Shown here piece by piece: positions 1 to 5,740 of a stretch of 8,283 bases of DNA. Origin of the DNA: DASQLQ01 sp035629935. GTDB lineage: Bacteria > Actinomycetota > CADDZG01 > WHSQ01. Position numbers and translations under genes: made by a program. The notes beneath the pieces were generated by a model that saw nothing but the letters and a program-made list of their open reading frames with translations, did no database searches and was not told the origin of the DNA. Location of the stretch: contig DASQLQ010000008.1 of NCBI GenBank assembly GCA_035629935.1, positions 1-8,283 on the forward strand, given 5' to 3'. The stretch's first letter is position 1. Every line of letters begins with the position of its first letter.

Positions 1-441
1 CTCGCGGGCCTGCTCCGAGTCGTGGTTCTTGAGGCCTTCGGCCTGCGCTAGTAGTTGCTTGGCGTGGGCGATCTGTTCATCGATCTCGCTCATAGAGAAC
101 GGTGCCAGCCCCACGGCTCTCAGGGCTTGGCGGACGGGATAGAACGTTTCACCGGGCAGGGCGGTGCGTCCGAGCATCACGGCAACGATCAGTGCGATGG
201 CGGTGACCGTCGCCGGTCCGAAGAAGCGGATCCAGCCCCACGTCTTTCTTTCGCCTCCCACAGCCTGGACGAACGCCGCACGCTGAGCCCTGAAGTCCGG
301 GACGTCTGGATCGAATCCGACACGTAGTCGATCTGCAGCCTCGACGAGGCGGGCTATCGCAGGGTCGGCAACCGCCGAGCCACTGAGCGCCTTGTCGAGA
401 GCCTTTGCGGCCCGAGCGTCGATCGCCGCGCTATCTGCCAC
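1..441 (-). CDS. DUF5667-like single-pass membrane protein, putative partner of the adjacent ECF sigma factor (3' end cut by window)
   Basis: I translated this frame by hand: 147 codons, open to the window edge, so the C-terminus is missing. It starts at GTG 441, inside the end of the sigma-factor gene (11-base overlap), 6 bases after a strong AGGAAGGAG. Residues 1-70 are a soluble, probably cytoplasmic, Ala/Asp/Arg-rich segment. Residues about 72-92 are a hydrophobic helix (core ATVTAIALIVAVMLG), probably membrane-spanning. Directly after it, PGETFYPVRQALRAVGLA (96-113) resembles the PGD-lYPvK-alE segment that I associate with DUF5667 proteins, many of which are encoded beside actinobacterial ECF sigma factors. 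An Ala/Gln/Glu-rich, probably coiled-coil stretch follows (about 120-147). From the context I infer a sigma-factor regulator or membrane-anchored effector. There is no zinc-binding HxxxCxxC anti-sigma motif in the visible part, so anti-sigma activity is unproven. Confidence 0.72.
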   Translation of the reverse strand, partial: MADSAAIDARAAKALDKALSGSAVADPAIARLVEAADRLRVGFDPDVPDFRAQRAAFVQAVGGERKTWGWIRFFGPATVTAIALIVAVMLGRTALPGETFYPVRQALRAVGLAPFSMSEIDEQIAHAKQLLAQAEGLKNHDSEQARE

Positions 442-979
442 CGACCGCTCCTTCCTGCATCTGGCGCCTCATCATGTCGAGTGCACGGAATTGCAGTTGC
501 CTGATCGCGTTCGCGTTGCGTCCCATGACCTGACAGATCTCGTCGGTCTCCAACCCCGCCGCGAAACGGAGCAAGAGAACCTCTCTTTGGTCGGGGGACA
601 GGGTGGACATCATCTCGTTGAGCTCATTCGAGATCTCGGAGCGGAGCAAGGCCTTCTCGGGATCGTCGTGGTCCACGTCGTCGCCCGCATCAACGAGCTC
701 CTCGCGGCCGGAGCCACGGTACTGATCGACGATGAGGTTGTAAGCGATCCGGAAGAGCCACGCCTCAAATCCTGCGCCCTTCCAGCGGAAGCTGTCCAGG
801 CGTTTGAGGACACGAGAAAAGGTTTCTGCGGCGACATCCTCCGCGTCCTGACGTCGGCTGAGCCGGGCCAAGGCGTAGCGGAGGACGCGCGGGTAGTAGT
901 GATCGAACAGTAGCCCCGCTGCCTCTTCATCGCCTCTAGCCGCTTTCTTGACTTCGCGCCTTAGGTCTGACGCGTCCAC
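431..979 (-). CDS. ECF-type (sigma-70 family) RNA polymerase sigma factor
   Basis: A 182-residue protein, the usual length for an extracytoplasmic-function sigma factor that directs RNA polymerase to a small alternative regulon. Region 2 spans about 22-88, with the core-binding/-10 segment DAEDVAAETFSRVLKRL (45-61) and FEAWLFRIAYNLIVDQYR (71-88). An acidic linker (about 95-112) separates it from region 4 (127-173), which opens with LSPDQREVLLLRF. Its helix-turn-helix lies in about 145-166 (DEICQVMGRNANAIRQLQFRA), for -35 recognition. There is no SnoaL-like C-terminal extension. The start is GTG 979, 6 bases after AGAAGGGA. The gene lies 95 bases downstream of gltA and overlaps the DUF5667-like gene by 11 bases, so those two are probably translationally coupled. 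The ECF subgroup and target promoters cannot be read from the window. Confidence 0.93.
   Translation of the reverse strand: MDASDLRREVKKAARGDEEAAGLLFDHYYPRVLRYALARLSRRQDAEDVAAETFSRVLKRLDSFRWKGAGFEAWLFRIAYNLIVDQYRGSGREELVDAGDDVDHDDPEKALLRSEISNELNEMMSTLSPDQREVLLLRFAAGLETDEICQVMGRNANAIRQLQFRALDMMRRQMQEGAVGGR
448..456 (-). promoter_or_regulatory. Strong Shine-Dalgarno that fixes the GTG start of the DUF5667-like gene
   Basis: AGGAAGGAG on the minus strand lies inside the last codons of the sigma gene, 6 bases before GTG 441. It is the best ribosome binding site in the left half of the window. It supports an overlapping start at 441 rather than an internal one, and independent loading of ribosomes on the second gene. 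Confidence 0.75.
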
Positions 980-985
980 GTTTCG

Positions 986-993
986 TCCCTTCT
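986..993 (-). promoter_or_regulatory. Shine-Dalgarno of the sigma-factor gene
   Basis: AGAAGGGA on the minus strand, 6 bases before GTG 979. It supports the GTG as the true start. No ATG in this frame gives a full-length region 2 with a comparable site. Confidence 0.7.
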
Positions 994-1017
994 AACGAAG
1001 TTTCCCCACCGGCGTTA

Positions 1018-1035
1018 TGCCCGTGAAACCGGGCA
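1018..1035 (-). other. Small hairpin between gltA and the sigma-factor gene
   Basis: The plus strand reads TGCCCG-TGAAAC-CGGGCA, a perfect 6-bp GC-rich stem with a 6-base loop. It is the only clear inverted repeat in this 95-base gap. Neither strand has a T-run after it, so it is not a standard intrinsic terminator. It could be a weak transcription pause or terminator after gltA, an mRNA-processing stem or a protein site. It could also be chance in GC-rich DNA. Confidence 0.35.
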
Positions 1036-1074
1036 AATCACCCAATTTCTGAGACGCCTGGGCGGGTGGTCGGC

Positions 1075-2205
1075 CTATCTCTGCGAGAGAGGGACCCACT
1101 TGCGCGCTTCGGGGCCCACGTACTCGTGATCGGGACGGATCAGGCGGTTGTCCGCGTACTGCTCTCGGACGTGTGCGGTCCAGCCGGAGACACGGCTGCA
1201 AGCGAAAACTGGGGTAAAGAGGTCGGTGGGGATCTGGAGGTATCCGTAAACGGAAGCCGCATAGAAGTCGACGTTCGGGTAGATCCCCTTTTCCTCCATG
1301 ACGGCTCTTTCGATCTCTTGAGAGATATCGAAGTTCGAGGGATCACCCGTTTTCCCGGCCAGCTCTTTGGCCATCTTTCGAAGGTGGGTGGCCCGGGGGT
1401 CTTCGGTCTTGTAGACCCGGTGTCCGAAGCCCATCACCTTTTCCTTGTTCCTGAGCTTCTGGACGGTGTAGTCGTAGGCCTTCTCCTTGCCCCCCAGCTC
1501 GTTGATCTCCTTGATCATCTTCATCACTTGCTCGTTGGCACCACCGTGCAGCGGGCCTTTGAGAGCCGCGATGGCAGCCGTGATCGCGGAGTGGATATCC
1601 GAGAGGGTCGCCGCGCACACCCGCGCTGCGAAGGTCGAGGCATTCATCGTGTGGTCGGCATGGAGGGTCAGACAGATGTCGAAGATCCGGGCACTTTCGT
1701 CGTCGGCCTTGTCACCGTTGAGCATGAAGAGGAAGTTTGCTGCTTGCGAGAGGCTGCGGTCCGGAGGGATCACCTGCTCGTTCTTACGCATCCGGTCGTA
1801 CTGGGCGACCATCGTCGGAAGCACGGCACAGAGCCGGATCGCCTTGCGATAGTTGGCTTCCTCAGAGGTGTCCCAGCCATCCGGATCGAGGGCCGAGGAT
1901 GCCGACACGGCAGTGCGCAGCATCGACATGGGGGCGCAGTTCTCGGAAAGGTTCGGCATCAGCTTCCGGGCCAGCTCGTTCGGCTCCCGTTCTCCGGCGA
2001 TCTGGTCTTTGATGTCGATCAGTTGCTGCTCGTTCGGGAGCTCGAGGTGGTGGAGGAGATAGATGACCTCCTCGAAGGTGGCGTTGTCGGCGAGGTCGTG
2101 GATGTCGAAGCCGACGTAAGACAGGATGCCTTTCTGGCCATCGATGTCGGAGATCGCGGTCTCGGCCGCGACGACTCCCTCTAAGCCCTTACCCGGAGCT
2201 GCCAT
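1075..2205 (-). CDS. gltA: Citrate synthase (Gram-positive/archaeal dimeric type)
   Basis: Condenses oxaloacetate with acetyl-CoA to citrate, the entry step of the TCA cycle, in the cytoplasm. From ATG 2205 it has 376 residues. The N-terminus KGLEGVVAAETAISDIDG is typical of the family. The active-site residues are present: His220 in GPLHGGANE, His262 in GFGHRVYK and Asp313 in NVDFYAASVYG. The conserved LHADHTMNASTF (181-192) and a basic substrate-binding stretch SGWTAHVREQ are also present. At about 375 residues it matches the dimeric type rather than the longer hexameric NADH-regulated enzyme. An upstream in-frame GTG at 2238 would add 11 residues, but it has a poor ribosome site and falls inside an inverted repeat, so I prefer the ATG. 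It is divergent from icd-mdh. A 2-methylcitrate synthase is possible, but the icd/mdh context favours citrate synthase. Confidence 0.95.
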   Translation of the reverse strand: MAAPGKGLEGVVAAETAISDIDGQKGILSYVGFDIHDLADNATFEEVIYLLHHLELPNEQQLIDIKDQIAGEREPNELARKLMPNLSENCAPMSMLRTAVSASSALDPDGWDTSEEANYRKAIRLCAVLPTMVAQYDRMRKNEQVIPPDRSLSQAANFLFMLNGDKADDESARIFDICLTLHADHTMNASTFAARVCAATLSDIHSAITAAIAALKGPLHGGANEQVMKMIKEINELGGKEKAYDYTVQKLRNKEKVMGFGHRVYKTEDPRATHLRKMAKELAGKTGDPSNFDISQEIERAVMEEKGIYPNVDFYAASVYGYLQIPTDLFTPVFACSRVSGWTAHVREQYADNRLIRPDHEYVGPEARKWVPLSQR

Positions 2206-2219
2206 GAGGCCAAGGCTAT

Positions 2220-2244
2220 CAGGTAGGTTTCGGGGCACTACCTG
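2220..2244. promoter_or_regulatory. Perfect 7-bp inverted repeat in the divergent gltA/icd promoter region, candidate operator
   Basis: CAGGTAG (2220-2226), an 11-base spacer, then CTACCTG (2238-2244). The half-site centres are 18 bases apart, roughly two DNA turns, which suits a dimeric regulator. The position between the divergent starts would let one protein control both transcripts. Alternatively it could form a stem in the gltA leader RNA. I do not recognise the motif as a known TCA-cycle regulator site. Confidence 0.45.
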
Positions 2245-2261
2245 GACAATCGCCTAACAAT

Positions 2262-2266
2262 GGGAG
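2262..2266 (+). promoter_or_regulatory. Shine-Dalgarno of icd
   Basis: GGGAG, 10 bases before ATG 2277. It is slightly longer than ideal spacing but is the only purine-rich site upstream. An ATG at 2260 is out of frame. Confidence 0.5.
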
Positions 2267-2276
2267 CTTCTTCGCC

Positions 2277-3380
2277 ATGTCACAGACCACTCATCGCGTC
2301 ACCCTGATCCCTGGAGATGGGACCGGACCCGAGATCGCCGACGCCACTCGCCGAGCGCTGGAGGCCACCGGGGTCAAGTTCGATTGGGACATCCAGCATG
2401 CCGGGGTCGACGTGATGGAGGAGTACGGCACTCCTCTCCCCGACAACGTTCTCGACTCCATAAAAGAGAACAAGGTCGCTATCAAGGGGCCCATCACCAC
2501 CCCCGTCGGGACCGGGTTCCGGAGCGTCAATGTGGCGCTGCGTAAGGAGCTCGACCTCTACATGTGTCTCCGTCCGTGCAAGTCGTATGCCGGTGTGCGG
2601 TCCCGCTACGAGGACATCGACTTGGTCATTGTTCGTGAGAATCACGAGGATCTCTATGCAGGCATCGAGTTCGAGCAGGGCTCGCCCGAGGCCCGCAAGC
2701 TGATCGACTTCCTCGCAGACCTGGGGGCCCGTCGCATCCGTGACGACTCCGGGATCTCGATCAAGCCGATCTCGGTCACCGGTACGAAACGAATCGTGCG
2801 AGGAGCGTTCGACTACGCGATCAAGAACGGACGCAAGAAGGTAACGGCCGTGCACAAGGCGAACATCATGAAGTTCTCGGACGGGCTGTTCCTGAGGACG
2901 GCACAGGAAGTCGCAGAGCAGGAGTACGGCGATTCAGGTGTCGAGTTCGAGGACCGCATCGTCGACAACATGTGCATGCAGCTCGTGCAGAAGCCCGAGC
3001 TCTACGACGTGTTGGTACTTCCTAACCTCTACGGAGACATCGTGTCCGACCTCGGAGCCGGCCTCGTCGGTGGTCTCGGGGTGGCGCCGGGAGGCAATAT
3101 CGGTGACGAGGCCGCGGTGTTCGAGCCGACACACGGTTCGGCCCCTAAGTACGCCGGCCAGAACAAAGTCAACCCGATGGCCATGATGTTGTCCGGCGTC
3201 CTGATGCTCAGGCACCTGGACGAAACCGATGCCGCCGATCGACTCGAAAAGGCGATCGCAGACGTGATCGCCGAGGGCAAGTACGTGACCTACGACATGA
3301 AGGAGAACCGCGACGACCCGTCGGCGGTCGGCACGTCCGAGGTCGCCGATGGTGTCATCGAGAAGCTGGGATCGGCATGA
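2277..3380 (+). CDS. icd: Isocitrate dehydrogenase, probably NADP-dependent
   Basis: Oxidatively decarboxylates isocitrate to 2-oxoglutarate in the cytoplasm. It belongs to the isocitrate/isopropylmalate dehydrogenase fold and has 367 residues. It opens with the family motif VTLIPGDGTGPEI (8-20). Isocitrate specificity comes from FRSVNVALRKELDLY (81-95), with Ser83 and Asn85 at the E. coli Ser113/Asn115 positions. Arg99, Arg120, Tyr127, Lys194 and the metal ligands Asp254/Asp258 are in place. The signature NLYGDIVSDLGAGLVGGLG spans 250-268. The cofactor loop reads HGSAPKYAGQNKV (287-298), with Lys291 and Tyr292 as in NADP enzymes. The length (E. coli Icd 416) is closer to NAD-IDH and LeuB. 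The gene is divergent from gltA and shares an ATGA overlap with mdh. Isopropylmalate or homoisocitrate activity is less likely given Ser83/Asn85 and the neighbours. Confidence 0.94.
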   Translation: MSQTTHRVTLIPGDGTGPEIADATRRALEATGVKFDWDIQHAGVDVMEEYGTPLPDNVLDSIKENKVAIKGPITTPVGTGFRSVNVALRKELDLYMCLRPCKSYAGVRSRYEDIDLVIVRENHEDLYAGIEFEQGSPEARKLIDFLADLGARRIRDDSGISIKPISVTGTKRIVRGAFDYAIKNGRKKVTAVHKANIMKFSDGLFLRTAQEVAEQEYGDSGVEFEDRIVDNMCMQLVQKPELYDVLVLPNLYGDIVSDLGAGLVGGLGVAPGGNIGDEAAVFEPTHGSAPKYAGQNKVNPMAMMLSGVLMLRHLDETDAADRLEKAIADVIAEGKYVTYDMKENRDDPSAVGTSEVADGVIEKLGSA

Positions 3381-4315
3381 GCAAGGTCACCGTTGTAGGT
3401 GCAGGCAACGTCGGATCAAACGCGGCGCGCCGCGTTGCGGAGAAGAACCTCGCCGACGAGGTGTGGATGATCGACATCGTCGAGGGACTCCCGCAGGGCC
3501 TCGCGCTCGACATCAACCACTCGGCCCCCGTCGTGGGCTTTGACACCCTCATACAGGGCACCAATGACTACAAGGACACGGCGGGCTCCGATGTCGTCGT
3601 GATCACGGCGGGGCTGCCTCGCAAACCGGGCATGTCGCGCATGGACCTGCTCGACACGAACGCCAAGATCGTGACCGAGGTAACCGAGAACATCGTGGCC
3701 AACTCCCCAGATGCGGTATTGATCATCGTGTCGAACCCGCTCGACGAGATGACGTACCTGGCCTCGCGTGTATCGAACTTCCCCAAGGAGCGAGTGATGG
3801 GGATGGCCGGTGTCCTCGATTCGGCTCGGCTGCGTTTCTTCATCGCCGAGAAGCTCAACGTCTCGCCCCAGGAGGTCGAGGCGATCACACTGGGGTCCCA
3901 CGGCGATCAGATGGTTGCGTTGCCTCGTCATGCCACGGTGCAGGGCAAGCCCTTGCCGGAGCTGGCCGACGAGAAGACACTCGAGGATCTGTTCCAACGC
4001 ACGCGAGATGCGGGGGCCGAGATCGTCGGCTACCTGAAGAAGGGGAGCGCTTTCTATGCACCCGGCGCTTCGTCGGCGGCGATGACGAACGCGATCCTGG
4101 GGGACACGGATGAGGTAATGCCGGTTTGCGCGTGGACACAAGGCGAATATGGGATCTCAGACGTGTACCTGGGCGTGCCGGCAAAGCTCGGCAAAGGTGG
4201 GGTCACCGAGATCGTCGAGCTCGAGCTCAACGAAGACGAGACCCAGAAGCTCAAGGAAGCCGCCGAGGCCATCCGAACCAAGTGCGAGGAGCTCGACTCC
4301 GTCCGCTCCGGCTAG
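3377..4315 (+). CDS. mdh: Malate dehydrogenase (LDH-like, NAD-dependent)
   Basis: Interconverts malate and oxaloacetate with NAD, supplying the citrate synthase substrate. It has 312 residues, the normal length for the LDH-like malate dehydrogenase group. The Rossmann motif is VTVVGAGNVGS (4-14), and Asp33 in MIDIVEG is the acidic residue that selects NAD over NADP. The mobile loop AGLPRKPGMSRMDLL (78-92) carries Arg82 and Arg88. Arginine at the specificity position marks malate rather than lactate dehydrogenase. Asn120, GVLDSARLR (145-153) with Asp148 and Arg151, and catalytic His175 in GSHGDQM complete the active site. The ATG sits in the icd stop (ATGA), with GGGA 5 bases before it, so it is co-transcribed and probably coupled to icd. 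Its TAG stop overlaps the stop of the convergent glycosyltransferase gene. Confidence 0.96.
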   Translation: MSKVTVVGAGNVGSNAARRVAEKNLADEVWMIDIVEGLPQGLALDINHSAPVVGFDTLIQGTNDYKDTAGSDVVVITAGLPRKPGMSRMDLLDTNAKIVTEVTENIVANSPDAVLIIVSNPLDEMTYLASRVSNFPKERVMGMAGVLDSARLRFFIAEKLNVSPQEVEAITLGSHGDQMVALPRHATVQGKPLPELADEKTLEDLFQRTRDAGAEIVGYLKKGSAFYAPGASSAAMTNAILGDTDEVMPVCAWTQGEYGISDVYLGVPAKLGKGGVTEIVELELNEDETQKLKEAAEAIRTKCEELDSVRSG

Positions 4316-5730
4316 TCGGTTCTCGAGTACAGCACGAGAGTAATCCCGGGGAACTCCACCCGTTCTAATGGGTGGAAGTGGGCGTCGAGCATCTCGAGCA
4401 TCGGCTCGACTTGCCTGAATGGTGTCTGGGGTTTCGAGTTCTGCCCGACCACCCAGAATCGACCCGCTCCGTCCAGCTCACTCGTGATCGACGGGACCAG
4501 CGCTGCGGAGTCGGAGGACACGATCTCGGGCCTAGGCGTTTCCGGATAGCGCCGGGCGTAATACGTGTAGGCCTCCGGATGCGATGGCCGTACGAAGAAC
4601 AAAGGGTCATCCGGATCGGCCTTGTCCGCCAGATAGTCGGTCACGCTCCGCCAGTCATCCTTCGGCAGTGTGTACCAGTCGCGCAGGCCCACCACAGAGA
4701 ACACGAGGATCGTGGCGAGCGCGACGGCCCCCAGCCACCGCGGGAGTCTCGTCAGACCCTCGGCAGCTAGCAATGCCAGAGCCGGCACCGCCACGATCAG
4801 GTACCTAGTCAGGAACATCGGGACGACCTGTGACGCGAGGAAGCTCCCCACTACGGGGAGCACGAACCACAGTGTCAAAAGAAGGAGCTTCCATCCCTCG
4901 TCGGAGGGGCGTCGTCGGATCGAGCCACTCAGGACGACGATGGGGATCGCTGCGACCAGGAGGTAGGGGGTAAGGGCCCACGGATGCCCGGCGAGGATCG
5001 AAGGAGCGGTCAAGAGATCGCCGAAGCTGGGCGGGATCCATCCGAAAGTGCGCCCGGTCACCTTCAGATAGACGAGTGGGACGGCTCCGAGGCACGCGAC
5101 CAGAGTGATCGCTCCGTAAACCTTGGCCAGCGGAAGTGATCGACGGACGCGACGCTCCAGCAGTAGCAAGGACCCGGCGTGGGCAAGGATCACGTAGACG
5201 CCGAACATGTGCGCCGTGAGTGCGAGGGCCGACACCACGACGTACTGCACCCACACCCTTCTACTGGGATTACCGATAGCCCCGACGAAGAGCAAGGTCG
5301 AAAGGGTCGCCAGCATCATCGCCAACGTGTACCCGCGCGCTTCTTGCGCGTACGAGACGACGAACGAGTTGGTCGCGAGTAGAAGCGCGGCGATCAAGCC
5401 CTGCGCACGACCCATGAGACGGCGACCGAGTACGTAGATGATGGGGATCGCGGCTGCCGCGGGGAGGATGGAGAAGGCTCTTACGAAGGCTTCACCCGTG
5501 CCGAAGACGGCCCACACGCGAAGCAGCCCGTAATAGAGCGGCATCGCGGGGTCGCCCACCACGTGCTTGAGGAATTCGAAGCCGCCGAGATACATATTGC
5601 CCAGGGTGAATCCCTCGTCCAGCCACAAGCTCTTGCATCCCAGGCAGTACGCGTCCAGGAAGACGGCGGCTGCAACGACGAGGGTGAGGACCGTCAGGTC
5701 CCTATCCGTGGTCGATCTGACGGCACTCAT
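4312..5730 (-). CDS. GT-C-type polytopic membrane glycosyltransferase (GT39/ArnT-like), paralogue 2
   Basis: A 472-residue protein, predicted to move a sugar from a polyprenyl-phosphate donor to an acceptor on the outer face of the membrane. The first helix (about 12-27) is followed by YCLGCKSLWLDEGFT (28-42). Asp38-Glu39 match the first-loop acidic pair that GT-C enzymes use for catalysis. GEAFVRAFSILP (79-90) and SYAQEARGYTL (126-136) recur in bacterial PMT/ArnT-like proteins. About eight to ten further hydrophobic helices run to residue 349, including LPVVGSFLASQVVPMFLTRY (291-310). Residues about 350-472 are a soluble, probably extracytoplasmic, C-terminal domain (DDWRSVTDYLADKAD, TYYARRYPETP). 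The gene starts 10 bases after its paralogue, with AAGGAG unusually far (14 bases) from the ATG. Donor and acceptor are unknown. Confidence 0.82.
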   Translation of the reverse strand: MSAVRSTTDRDLTVLTLVVAAAVFLDAYCLGCKSLWLDEGFTLGNMYLGGFEFLKHVVGDPAMPLYYGLLRVWAVFGTGEAFVRAFSILPAAAAIPIIYVLGRRLMGRAQGLIAALLLATNSFVVSYAQEARGYTLAMMLATLSTLLFVGAIGNPSRRVWVQYVVVSALALTAHMFGVYVILAHAGSLLLLERRVRRSLPLAKVYGAITLVACLGAVPLVYLKVTGRTFGWIPPSFGDLLTAPSILAGHPWALTPYLLVAAIPIVVLSGSIRRRPSDEGWKLLLLTLWFVLPVVGSFLASQVVPMFLTRYLIVAVPALALLAAEGLTRLPRWLGAVALATILVFSVVGLRDWYTLPKDDWRSVTDYLADKADPDDPLFFVRPSHPEAYTYYARRYPETPRPEIVSSDSAALVPSITSELDGAGRFWVVGQNSKPQTPFRQVEPMLEMLDAHFHPLERVEFPGITLVLYSRTD

Positions 5731-5740
5731 CGGTTCGCCG

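Larger units (their letters stand above)
2206..2276. promoter_or_regulatory. Divergent gltA / icd-mdh intergenic region
   Basis: These 71 bases must hold the promoters and leaders for gltA (leftward) and icd-mdh (rightward). I could not find convincing -35/-10 pairs on either strand. What stands out is the inverted repeat at 2220-2244. If the GTG at 2238 were the real gltA start, only 38 bases would remain for two promoters. That is another argument for the ATG at 2205. Confidence 0.6.

Noticed and set aside
392..913. 173-residue plus-strand frame opposite the sigma factor
   Set aside because: It is antisense to a recognisable ECF sigma factor, lacks a ribosome site and has no recognisable motif.
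994..1015. GGGGAAACTT near the sigma start, resembling an ECF -35 element (autoregulation)
   Set aside because: It lies so close to the gene that a -10 at normal spacing would fall on the start codon, and no suitable -10 is seen.
1066..2184. 372-residue open frame on the plus strand, antisense to gltA
   Set aside because: It is an exact shadow of the citrate synthase gene in GC-rich DNA. The opposite strand has complete catalytic motifs, while this translation shows only low-complexity Val/Gly/Asp/His/Arg composition and no domain.
2206..2238. GTG 2238 as the start of citrate synthase
   Set aside because: Its ribosome site is poor, it lies inside the inverted repeat, and family members usually begin only a few residues before the KGLEGVV motif. 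It remains possible, so the 11-residue extension is noted in the gltA entry.
3416..4141. 241-residue minus-strand frame opposite mdh
   Set aside because: It is a shadow of malate dehydrogenase. The composition is His/Arg/Asp-rich, typical of antisense frames in GC-rich genes.
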